The position numbers and the translations under genes are program-made. The notes under the pieces were generated by a model, which had not been told where the DNA came from, made no database searches, and saw only the letters and a list, made by a program, of their open reading frames with translations. Of a stretch of DNA of 64,000 nt, positions 49,873 through 58,191 are shown in pieces (position 1 is the stretch's first letter; every line of letters starts with the position of its first letter). The DNA lies in the NCBI RefSeq assembly GCF_004151235.1, contig NZ_JUIV01000006.1, positions 1 to 64,000 on the forward strand, written 5' to 3'. Source of the DNA: Flavobacterium anhuiense. GTDB lineage: Bacteria > Bacteroidota > Bacteroidia > Flavobacteriales > Flavobacteriaceae.

Positions 49873-52623
49873 ATGAAAAAGTTTTTTTTACATCTTACAT
49901 TAATCATTTCACTTTTTACCATTTCGGCGAAAGCCCAAACCAAAATCATTGTAAGTGATTTAAAATGCGAAATGCTGACCAATCCGGAAGGAATTGATGT
50001 TTTACAGCCAAGATTAAGCTGGAAAATTAAAGCAGATATAAACCATGTAAAACAAACTTCATATCAGATTACTGCTTCATCAAGTTTAGAGAAATTAAAT
50101 GCAGGAAACGGAGATTTATGGGACAGCGGAAAAGTGCAAAGTGATGCTTCTGTCAATGTGATTTATAACGGAAAAAAACTAAAAGATCGACAAGACGTTT
50201 ATTGGAAAGTAACGGTTTTTACCAATAAAGGAGAAATTCAATCAAAAGAAACGGCACATTTCAGTATCGGAATTTTAACTTATGCCGACTGGAAATCGAC
50301 ACGCTGGATTGGTTATGAAAAATTATCGAATGATGACAGTATTTCGCAGTATTCAAAATTGTCAGCGCGTTATCTGAGAAAAGAAATCAACTTGAAAAAA
50401 CAAGTTAAAAGCGCCAAAGTCTATATCATGGGAATGGGCTTGTATGAGTTGTACATTAATGGGAGTAAAATTGGCGATCAGGTTTTGGCACCCGTTCCTA
50501 CGGATTATACTAAAAATGTAAAATACAATGTTTTTGATGTGACTTCGCAATTGAAAGAAGGCAAAAATATGTTGGGAACGATTTTAGGGAACGGACGTTT
50601 TTTTGCCATGCGCCAAGATTATAAACCCTATAAAATTAAGTCATTTGGTTTGCCGAAAATGGCTCTTCAATTATTTGTAGAATATACCGATGGAAGCAAA
50701 GACGTTATCAGAACTGATGATACTTGGAAAATCACAACCGACGGACCGATTTTATCGAATAACGAATACGATGGAGAAGAATATGACGCCCGCAAAGAAA
50801 TGAAAGGCTGGAGCACGACCAATTTTGATGATAAAAACTGGATAAATGCCAGATACGTTCAAGAACCAGGCGGATTCTACGAAGGACAGATGTCGGCGAA
50901 TATGAAGATTAAACGTGAAGTAAAACCGATTTCGATCAAACAAACACCAAAAGGAACTTATATCTTGGATATGGGGCAAAATATGGTGGGCTGGTTACAG
51001 TTGAAAGTAAAAGGAAACGCTGGCAACAAAATCACGATGAAATTTGCTGAATCGTTACAACCAGATGGTTCGTTGTATATTGCCAATCTTCGTGATGCGA
51101 AAACGACTGATATTTATACGTTAAAAGGAGAAGGAGAAGAAGTTTGGGAACCTCGTTTTATTTTTCACGGATTTCGATTTGTAGAAATTTCGGGTTTCAA
51201 AACAAAACCGACTTTAGAAAATTTTGTTGGAAAAGTCGTTTATGATGATATTGCAACAACAGGAACTTTCGATTCTTCTAATCCTACTATGAATCAGATT
51301 TTTAAAAATGCTTGGTGGGGAATCAGCGGTAATTATAAAGGAATGCCAATTGATTGTCCGCAAAGAAATGAGCGTCAGCCTTGGTTGGGAGATAGAACAA
51401 CGGGAGCTTACGGAGAAAGTTTCTTATTTGATAATCAGACTTTGTACGCAAAATGGTTGGATGATATTAAAAATTCACAAACTATTGATGGCGGAATTCC
51501 AGATGTGGCACCAGCTTTTTGGCGTTATTACGGCGATAATGTAACTTGGCCGGGAACGTATATTACAGTTGCATATATGCTGTATCAGCAATTTGGAGAT
51601 GCAAAAGTGGTAGAAAAACAATATCCATACATGAAAAAATGGATGGATTATATGGAAGAAAATTATTTGGTTGATGATATTATGACCAAAGATAAATACG
51701 GCGATTGGTGTGTTCCTCCAGAATCGTTGGAATTAATTCGTTCGAAAGATCCTTCTCGTTTGACGGATGGCGAATTGATTTCGAGTGCGTTTTATTATCA
51801 GCTTTTAAATATCATGAAAAAGTTTGCAGTAATTGCTAATGCAGAAAATGATATTAAACATTATGATGAGTTAGCTTTAAGAATCAAAAAAGCATTCAAC
51901 GCTAAATATTTCAATGCATCAAAAAATAATTATGCCAATAATACCGTAACAGCTAATTTACTGCCTTTGACTTTCGGAATGGTTCCAGAAGTATTAAAAC
52001 AAAAGGTTTTCGAAAATCTTGTACATGAAGTAGAAGTTACTAAAAACGGTCATGTAAGTACAGGTGTTATCGGAACGCAGTTTTTAATGCGAACATTAAC
52101 CAATTTTGGTCGTGGAGATTTGGCTTTCAAATTAGCATCAAACAAAACCTATCCAAGCTGGGGTTATATGGTCGAAAATGGCGCTACAACAATCTGGGAG
52201 CTTTGGAACGGAAACACGGCAGATCCTGCAATGAATTCGCAAAACCACGTCATGCTTTTAGGCGATTTATTGATTTGGTATTACGAAAATATGGCAGGAA
52301 TTAAAAGCAATCCTGAAACTCCCGGTTTCAAACAAATCATCATGAAACCAGATTTTAATGCAGGATTGACTTACGTAAATGCGTCATACGAATCAATTTA
52401 CGGAACAATTAAAAGCGATTGGAAAAAAGATAAAAAAGTATTGGTTTGGAATATTACTATTCCGGCTAATACTTCTGCAATTGTGTATCTTCCTGCGACT
52501 AATGTTTCAGCCATTTCAATCAATAAAGAGAAGCTGGATAAGACTTCTTACACTTATTCGGTAGAAAAAAATAAAATAGTTGTCACACTTTCGTCAGGAA
52601 ATTATGCGATAAACGTTAAATAA
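49873..52623 (+). CDS. GH78 alpha-L-rhamnosidase (second)
   Basis: 916 residues, exported (LTLIISLFTISAKAQ). The architecture matches the GH78 upstream: fibronectin-like N-domain (LQPRLSWKIKADINH), sandwiches (YIMGMGLYELYINGSKIGDQ), barrel and C-domain (FKQIIMKPDFNAGLTYVNAS). The acid motif is the canonical one, DCPQRNERQPWLGD, with E500 the likely general acid. The barrel contains EDNYLVDDIMTKDKYGDW-type substrate loops and ENGATTIWELWNGN before the C-domain, where the base Glu (IWEL) is expected. Two GH78 enzymes with different acid motifs suggest they act on different rhamnosyl linkages of the same glycan. It begins 32 bases after the end of a family B-like repeat. Confidence 0.94.
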   Translation: MKKFFLHLTLIISLFTISAKAQTKIIVSDLKCEMLTNPEGIDVLQPRLSWKIKADINHVKQTSYQITASSSLEKLNAGNGDLWDSGKVQSDASVNVIYNGKKLKDRQDVYWKVTVFTNKGEIQSKETAHFSIGILTYADWKSTRWIGYEKLSNDDSISQYSKLSARYLRKEINLKKQVKSAKVYIMGMGLYELYINGSKIGDQVLAPVPTDYTKNVKYNVFDVTSQLKEGKNMLGTILGNGRFFAMRQDYKPYKIKSFGLPKMALQLFVEYTDGSKDVIRTDDTWKITTDGPILSNNEYDGEEYDARKEMKGWSTTNFDDKNWINARYVQEPGGFYEGQMSANMKIKREVKPISIKQTPKGTYILDMGQNMVGWLQLKVKGNAGNKITMKFAESLQPDGSLYIANLRDAKTTDIYTLKGEGEEVWEPRFIFHGFRFVEISGFKTKPTLENFVGKVVYDDIATTGTFDSSNPTMNQIFKNAWWGISGNYKGMPIDCPQRNERQPWLGDRTTGAYGESFLFDNQTLYAKWLDDIKNSQTIDGGIPDVAPAFWRYYGDNVTWPGTYITVAYMLYQQFGDAKVVEKQYPYMKKWMDYMEENYLVDDIMTKDKYGDWCVPPESLELIRSKDPSRLTDGELISSAFYYQLLNIMKKFAVIANAENDIKHYDELALRIKKAFNAKYFNASKNNYANNTVTANLLPLTFGMVPEVLKQKVFENLVHEVEVTKNGHVSTGVIGTQFLMRTLTNFGRGDLAFKLASNKTYPSWGYMVENGATTIWELWNGNTADPAMNSQNHVMLLGDLLIWYYENMAGIKSNPETPGFKQIIMKPDFNAGLTYVNASYESIYGTIKSDWKKDKKVLVWNITIPANTSAIVYLPATNVSAISINKEKLDKTSYTYSVEKNKIVVTLSSGNYAINVK

Positions 52624-52641
52624 TCCGCATTTTTAATAATT

Positions 52642-52661
52642 CGGGACAGTACAGGATAGAT
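52642..52661 (+). promoter_or_regulatory. Tandem CRGGAY half-sites upstream of the sialidase-fold gene
   Basis: CGGGACAGTA is followed by CAGGATAGAT, with a 10-base period as before susC; the 10-mer ACAGGATAGA is shared exactly with 20597-20606. The spacer 52624-52766 otherwise has no repeat and is A/T rich, so it may hold a second regulated promoter. Confidence 0.35.
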
Positions 52662-52766
52662 TGTTAATTTTTTGGTGTTATTTTTACACTTATTAAATAT
52701 TTTTACCTAAAAAAATGTTAGGTATGTATTTATAGTCAAAAAAAATAATTCATAATTTAATTAAGA

Positions 52767-53912
52767 ATGAAGATAACAAAATTAGCATTTGTCTTGTTTG
52801 GACTTTTCCTTTTAGGAAGTTGTAAATCGGCTTTAGAGAAAAAGACTTGGAAAGAAGGAATTTTGGTAGATCAATTTGTTTACGATAAAGCGCCTTATCC
52901 GTCTTGTCACGCGATAACAATTGTTGAAGCTACAAATGGTGATTTAGTTGCCTCATGGTTTGGGGGAACACACGAAAGGCACCCTGACGTTTGCATTTAT
53001 GTAGCCATCAAACCAAAAGGAAGCGATACTTGGAACGAAGGAGTAAAAGTTGCTGATGGAGTGATGAAAGAAGGCCCGAGATTGCCAACTTGGAACCCTG
53101 TTTTATATCAGATTCCAGGTGGCGATTTAATGTTATTCTACAAAATAGGTCCAAAACCATCAGAATGGTGGGGCGTAATCAGAACTTCATCTGATGGCGG
53201 AAAAACTTGGTCTGAGGCTAAAAAAATGCCAGACGGTTTCTTAGGGCCAATTAAAAATAAACCAGTTTTATTAAGCAACGGAACTTTATTATGTCCGTCA
53301 AGTATTGAAGGCGACGGATGGAGACTTCGCATGGAATCTACTCCAGATTTTGGAAAAACTTGGGTAATGGGCGATACGCTTCCAAGAGGGAAACAAAAAA
53401 TTAATGCGATTCAGCCAAGTATTTTATTCCACAAAGATGGAAGTATTCAGGCTATCGGAAGAACCAGAAACAGAGCGATTTTCAGCACATTCTCAAAAGA
53501 TAACGGAAAAACCTGGTCAGCTGTTGAGTTAATCGGACTTCCAAACAACAACTCTGGAACTGATGCTGTAACACTTAAAGACGGCAGACATTTGTTAGTT
53601 TACAATCACGTTTTACCTCCAGGAAAAGAAGCTAAAGGTCCAAGAACGCCTTTGAATGTTTCGGTTTCAAAAGACGGAATTCACTGGAATGCTGCTTTAG
53701 TTTTAGAAGATTCAAAAATCAGCCAATATTCTTATCCTTCAATGATTCAAAGTTCAGACGGTATGGTTCATATTGTTTACACTTGGAGAAGAGAAAAACT
53801 GAAATATGTGAAAATCGATCCAAGTAAATTAGTGGCACTTCCAATCAAAAATGGAATCTGGCCAGGTGAAGAAGGAAAGGTGGTAACGGCAGTAAAAGCG
53901 GAAGAAGAGTAA
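52767..53912 (+). CDS. Sialidase-fold (BNR) lipoprotein glycosidase
   Basis: 381 residues; lipoprotein signal LFLLGSC followed by KSALEKK, so periplasmic. It is a six-bladed sialidase-type propeller with four Asp boxes of the S-x-D-x-G-x-T-W kind (SSDGGKTWSE, TPDFGKTWVM, SKDNGKTWSA, SKDGIHWNA) and the conserved start YPSCHAITIVEATNGDLVAS. GH33 sialidases share the fold, and GH33-like enzymes acting on Kdo-like sugars occur in RG-II loci, which makes Kdo or deoxy-heptulosarate release a possible role. The typical arginine triad of sialidases cannot be confirmed by eye, so this may be a different family. Upstream (52642-52661) lie two tandem CRGGAY half-sites like those before susC. Confidence 0.78.
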   Translation: MKITKLAFVLFGLFLLGSCKSALEKKTWKEGILVDQFVYDKAPYPSCHAITIVEATNGDLVASWFGGTHERHPDVCIYVAIKPKGSDTWNEGVKVADGVMKEGPRLPTWNPVLYQIPGGDLMLFYKIGPKPSEWWGVIRTSSDGGKTWSEAKKMPDGFLGPIKNKPVLLSNGTLLCPSSIEGDGWRLRMESTPDFGKTWVMGDTLPRGKQKINAIQPSILFHKDGSIQAIGRTRNRAIFSTFSKDNGKTWSAVELIGLPNNNSGTDAVTLKDGRHLLVYNHVLPPGKEAKGPRTPLNVSVSKDGIHWNAALVLEDSKISQYSYPSMIQSSDGMVHIVYTWRREKLKYVKIDPSKLVALPIKNGIWPGEEGKVVTAVKAEEE

Positions 53913-53922
53913 AATAAAGTTC

Positions 53923-53991
53923 GCCACGAATTTCACTAATTTTCACAAATTTTTTAAAAACTAATTCGTGGAAATTTGTGCAATTCGTGGC
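53923..53991. repeat. Family C inverted repeat, copy 6
   Basis: GCCACGAATTTCACTAATTT pairs with AAATTTGTGCAATTCGTGGC. It supplies the false TTG start at 53976. Confidence 0.75.
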
Positions 53992-54005
53992 AAAAAAATA
54001 TAACC

Positions 54006-54890
54006 ATGAAATCTAAAAAACATTTATTAATTGCAATGCTTGTCGTTCTAGCAACGACATTCAACAGCTGTGCAACGGCTCAGTCTTCCAATAAAAAGCA
54101 AAAATATAAAGTAGCGGTTTGCGACTGGATGATTTTAAAAAGACAAAAATTGGGCGCTTTTGGTTTGGCTGCTGAAATTAAAGCAGACGGAATCGAACTG
54201 GATATGGGAGGTTTAGGAAACCGCCCAACTTTTGATAGTAAATTAGGCGATCCTGTAGAAAGACAAAAATTCCTAGACAAATCAAAAGAAACAGGAGTTG
54301 GAATTAGTTCGATTGCTATGTCTGGATTTTACGCACAGTCATTTGCCACAAGAGAAATCACGCCAATGATTACGGATTGTATTCAGGCGATGAAAAACAT
54401 GAAAGTAAAAGTGGCGTATCTTCCATTAGGAACACAAACCGATTTAGTTAAAAATCCGGAATTGCGTCCAGAAGTAATTAAAAGATTGCAATGGGCAGGA
54501 AAAGAAGTGGGAAAAATAGGTGGTGTAATTGCGATTGAAACTTCGTTAAGTGCCACAGAAGAGAAAAAACTTTTAGATGAAGTGGGGTCAAAATACATAA
54601 AAAGCTCTTTCAATTTTGCGAATGCTTTAGATAATAAAAGAGATATTTCATCAGAATTGAAAATATTAGGAAAGAAATATGTAGCACAAATTCACGCTTC
54701 CAACACCGATCAGTTTTGGTTAGAAAATGACAAAGCGATTGACATGCCAAAAATCAAAGCGACATTAGATGAAATGAAATGGAGTGGATGGCTTATTGTA
54801 GAACGTTCTCGCGACGTAACACAAGTCCATAATGTAAAAGCCAATTATGGAGCAAATGTGGCTTACTTAAAAAAGATTTTTCAGAATTAA
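54006..54890 (+). CDS. Exported sugar-isomerase/epimerase-like TIM-barrel lipoprotein
   Basis: About 294 residues of the xylose-isomerase-like TIM-barrel superfamily (AP endonuclease 2 family): FGLAAEIKADGIELDMGGLG, ETGVGISSIAMSGFYAQSF, GGVIAIETSLSA, YVAQIHASNTDQFW, WSGWLIVERSRD. The E and H residues in these motifs are the usual metal ligands. Unusually, it begins with a lipoprotein signal (LLIAMLVVLATTFNSC), so it is exported and should sit in the periplasm or envelope. Cytoplasmic members interconvert keto and aldo sugars; why an exported one is useful is unclear. It lies between a sialidase-fold lipoprotein and the GH138-like gene. The frame runs back to TTG 53976 inside a repeat; ATG 54006 is the start. 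Confidence 0.82.
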   Translation: MKSKKHLLIAMLVVLATTFNSCATAQSSNKKQKYKVAVCDWMILKRQKLGAFGLAAEIKADGIELDMGGLGNRPTFDSKLGDPVERQKFLDKSKETGVGISSIAMSGFYAQSFATREITPMITDCIQAMKNMKVKVAYLPLGTQTDLVKNPELRPEVIKRLQWAGKEVGKIGGVIAIETSLSATEEKKLLDEVGSKYIKSSFNFANALDNKRDISSELKILGKKYVAQIHASNTDQFWLENDKAIDMPKIKATLDEMKWSGWLIVERSRDVTQVHNVKANYGANVAYLKKIFQN

Positions 54891-54900
54891 TTTTTTTTTA

Positions 54901-55011
54901 GCCACAGATTAAAAAGATTTCCACAGATTAAAAAATCATTTTAATCCTTTTAATCTGTGGCAAAAGAATAAAAATAAAATCTGCTTAAATCTGCCTAATC
55001 TGCGTGAAAAA
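54901..55011. repeat. Family D inverted repeat followed by a family B right half
   Basis: GCCACAGATTAAAAAGATTT pairs with CCTTTTAATCTGTGGC (54901-54961). The next 50 bases carry only the right arm of a family B element (AATCTGCGTGAAA at 54998-55010), which looks like a partly deleted or interrupted copy. Confidence 0.65.
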
Positions 55012-55090
55012 TTTTTGCACACAGATTTTATATAGATAAAGGAAGAGTTAGCAGATTATTTTTAGAATGAATACCCAAAAACAGCATACC

Positions 55091-57820
55091 ATGAAATATT
55101 TACAATTACTCTTTTTATTTTTTTATATCACTTTCGCGACAGCGCAGAACATCACTGTTGTGAGTGATGCAAATTCGCCGAGAGCAAAATTTGGAGCAGA
55201 AAAATTATCTGAAACGCTTAAGTCAAAAGGCTTCAGCGTAACTTCTTCTGCTAAATTCAAAAAATCAAAAGATAAAGTAATTGTTATTGGAGAAAAAGGA
55301 ACCGATTTCTGGAAACAAAATGCTAAAAGCGCTAAGATCAACGACAGCAAATTATCAAAGAAAGAAGGTTTTCAGATTCGCACTCAGAATAATGTCGTTT
55401 ATATAGAAGGAACAGATGCTTCTGGAACTTTGTACGGTGCATTAGAATTAGCAGATAGAATCAAAAATTCAGGTCAGCTTCATTCAGAAATTAATATTGA
55501 CGACAGTCCGGAAATGGTTTTGAGAGGAGCTTGTATCGGAATGCAGAAACCAGTTTATCTTCCAGGACGTGACGTTTATGAATACCCATATACACCAGAA
55601 ACTTTCCCTTGGTTTTATGATAAAGCGTTATGGATAAAATATCTGGATATGCTCGTAGAAAACCGCATGAACTCTTTGTATTTATGGAACGGACATCCGT
55701 TTGCATCTTTAGTAAAATTAAAAGACTATCCGTTTGCAGTTGAAGTGAGCGATGAGGATTTCAAAAAGAACGAAGAAATCTATAAATTCCTAACAGTTGA
55801 GGCAAACAAACGCGGAATCTGGGTAATTCAGATGTTCTATAATATTCTTGTTTCTAAGCCTTTTGCAGAACATTATAACATTAAAACGCAGGATCGTTCT
55901 AGACCAATTACACCTTTATTGTCAGATTACACCAGAAAATCTATTGCAGCATTCATTGAAAAATATCCAAATGTTGGATTAATGGTTTGTTTGGGAGAAG
56001 CCATCAATACCGTTGATGATGACGTAGAATGGTTTACTAAAACCATTATTCCGGGGGTTCGCGATGGTTTGCAAGCATTAGGAAAAACGGAAGAACCGCC
56101 AATTATCCTTCGTTCTCACGATACAGACGGGCCTTTGGTTATGGAAAAATCACTTCCGTTATACAAAAACTTATATACAGAAAGTAAATATACAGGAGAA
56201 TCTTTAACGACGTACACTCCAGGCGGCCCTTGGGGAGAAACGCACAAACAGTTGAGTGCTCTAAAATCGATTCATATTGAGAATGTTCACATTTTGGCAA
56301 ACTTAGAACCTTTTAGATATGGTTCGCCAGATTTTATTCAGAAAACGGTAAAAGCAATGCACAGCGTTCACGGTGCAAATGCATTGCACTTATATCCGCA
56401 AGCTTCATATTGGGATTGGCCATATTCGGCAGATAAAACAAAATCAGGAGAACGTTTATTAGAAATGGATCGTGACTGGATTTGGTATAAAGCTTGGGCA
56501 AGATATGCTTGGGACAGCAAAAGAGATCGAAACGAAGAAGTTAAATTTTGGGATAATGATTTAGCTGCGAAATTCGGAACTTCTCAAGAAGCAGCAAACA
56601 ATATTTTAAAAGCTTACGAAGAAACAGGAGAAATCGCTCCAAAAACTTTAAGACGTTTCGGAATCACAGAAGGAAACCGTCAGACTTTATTGTTGGGAAT
56701 GTTCGAAAGTCAGTTGGTAAATCCATCAAAATGGAGAGTTTATCCGGGATTCCACGAATCATGCGGGCCAGCAGGCGAATTGCTTTTAGAATATGCTAAA
56801 AAAGAATGGAACAAAGAACCGCATTCTGGCGAACTTCCAACGCAGATTATTGCTGAAATCACAGAACACGGAAGACTGGCTGTTGAAGCAATTGATAAAG
56901 CTGAAGCGAGCGTAACCAAAGATAAAGAAGAATTTGCACGTCTTAAAAATGATATGCATGCCTACAAAGCGTTTGCAGATTTCTTTTCAGAAAAAGTAAA
57001 AGCCGCTTTATTGGTTTTAAGATACAGTTATTCCAATGACATTGCCGATTTAGACAAAGCAATGCCTCATTTAGAGAAAAGCATCGAGCATTACGAATTA
57101 TTGGTAAACTTGACAAAAGATACCTATTACTATGCGAATAGTATGCAGACTGCTCAGCGCCGAATCCCGATTGGAGGAGACGACGGAAACAACAAAACTT
57201 GGGCTGAATTGTTACCGCATTACGAGCGTGAATTGGCTAATTTCAAAAGAAATTTAGAAAAGCTAAAATCATCAAAAGACGGTAAAATTGAAACGAAAGA
57301 AGGAAAACCTTGGAAAACGGCTGATGTAACTTTTATCGATGAAAAACCAGGAAGTTATTTAGTAAAGACTGGAACGAAAGTGTATGGAACAGATATTTCT
57401 GAATTAACGAAAATTGCTCCAGAGCTTCAAAACTTAAGAGGATATTCGTTTGTAGAAAATGAGCAAAACGAAAAAGGAACGCATTTGAAGTTTAGAAATA
57501 CAAAAGCCGTTAAATTAGTGGTGGGCTATTTCAATTCAGATCAGAAGCGATTTTTATTACCGCCGAGTTTAGAGACAGATGCAGCAGGAAATGCTCACGG
57601 TCAAGCCGAAGTGATTTTGGCAAGTGCCATGAATTTAAAAGAATTGCCTCGTGTAAACATTCATACGTATACTTTCCAGCCGGGCGAGAATAAATTGGAT
57701 TTAGGAAAAGGAAAGGTATTGATTTTAGGTTTCATCGACGCAGATCAAACCATAACACCGCGTGACGTAGGCTATATCGATGCAGGAGAAAAAGCAGCTA
57801 TTGACTGGTTGTTTTATTAA
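55091..57820 (+). CDS. GH138-like alpha-D-galacturonidase
   Basis: About 909 residues, exported (QLLFLFFYITFATAQ). A GH20/GH67-type N-terminal alpha/beta domain (about 25-140; NVVYIEGTDASGTLYGALEL) precedes a TIM barrel (YLDMLVENRMNSLYLWNGHP, GIWVIQMFYNILVS, VGLMVCLGEAINTVDDD, HILANLEPFRYGSPDF), a helical region and a C-terminal beta-sandwich (about 750-905). E303 (CLGEAIN) and E370 (YTGESLTTY) are 67 residues apart, the same spacing I recall for catalytic E294 and E361 of a characterised GH138. GH138 removes galacturonate from chain A of RG-II. The C-terminal sandwich resembles the N-domain of the protein at 160-1836. ATG 55091 gives the cleaner signal; ATG 55067 is possible. Confidence 0.85.
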   Translation: MKYLQLLFLFFYITFATAQNITVVSDANSPRAKFGAEKLSETLKSKGFSVTSSAKFKKSKDKVIVIGEKGTDFWKQNAKSAKINDSKLSKKEGFQIRTQNNVVYIEGTDASGTLYGALELADRIKNSGQLHSEINIDDSPEMVLRGACIGMQKPVYLPGRDVYEYPYTPETFPWFYDKALWIKYLDMLVENRMNSLYLWNGHPFASLVKLKDYPFAVEVSDEDFKKNEEIYKFLTVEANKRGIWVIQMFYNILVSKPFAEHYNIKTQDRSRPITPLLSDYTRKSIAAFIEKYPNVGLMVCLGEAINTVDDDVEWFTKTIIPGVRDGLQALGKTEEPPIILRSHDTDGPLVMEKSLPLYKNLYTESKYTGESLTTYTPGGPWGETHKQLSALKSIHIENVHILANLEPFRYGSPDFIQKTVKAMHSVHGANALHLYPQASYWDWPYSADKTKSGERLLEMDRDWIWYKAWARYAWDSKRDRNEEVKFWDNDLAAKFGTSQEAANNILKAYEETGEIAPKTLRRFGITEGNRQTLLLGMFESQLVNPSKWRVYPGFHESCGPAGELLLEYAKKEWNKEPHSGELPTQIIAEITEHGRLAVEAIDKAEASVTKDKEEFARLKNDMHAYKAFADFFSEKVKAALLVLRYSYSNDIADLDKAMPHLEKSIEHYELLVNLTKDTYYYANSMQTAQRRIPIGGDDGNNKTWAELLPHYERELANFKRNLEKLKSSKDGKIETKEGKPWKTADVTFIDEKPGSYLVKTGTKVYGTDISELTKIAPELQNLRGYSFVENEQNEKGTHLKFRNTKAVKLVVGYFNSDQKRFLLPPSLETDAAGNAHGQAEVILASAMNLKELPRVNIHTYTFQPGENKLDLGKGKVLILGFIDADQTITPRDVGYIDAGEKAAIDWLFY

Positions 57821-57825
57821 TATTT

Positions 57826-57923
57826 TGGGCGTGTCCCTCCGGGTCGGGCTTTCGGCTATATCTTTTATTCCGCTCCGCTACATAAAAGGATACCGCCTCA
57901 ATCCCTCACGCGTACTCGTTGCT
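57826..57923. repeat. Family E repeat, copy 2
   Basis: It begins TGGGCGTGTCCCTCCGGG and ends CAATCCCTCACGCGTACTCG, with GTCGGGCTTTCGGCTATATC inside. It directly follows the GH138-like stop codon in the 371-base spacer, which holds only this and family A elements. Confidence 0.65.
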
Positions 57924-57984
57924 AATTTAGACCTAACATGTTTTTAAAATCTGTTAGTTTTAATTGAAAATATAAACACAATCT

Positions 57985-58133
57985 TGTCATCCCGAGGAAC
58001 GAGGGATCTTCGCAAGAAACTCCGTACAGTTTGTCATTTCGACCGAAGGGAGAAATCACACGCGGGATTCGACAAAGATAGGGAATAACTGTACGGAGTT
58101 TCTAGTGTGATTTCTCCCTTCGGTCGAAATGAC
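57985..58133. repeat. Family A inverted repeats, copy 10, nested
   Basis: A complete copy (58033-58133, arms GTCATTTCGACCGAAGGGAG and CTCCCTTCGGTCGAAATGAC) is preceded by a left half of another subtype (57985-58025, GTCATCCCGAGGAACGAGGG). GAAACTCCGTACAG (58017-58030) also pairs with CTGTACGGAGTTTC (58089-58102). Confidence 0.8.
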
Positions 58134-58191
58134 AAAACAGGTAAAATAAAAACTTAAACAACCTTATAATCACTTATATGGTTTTAAAAAT

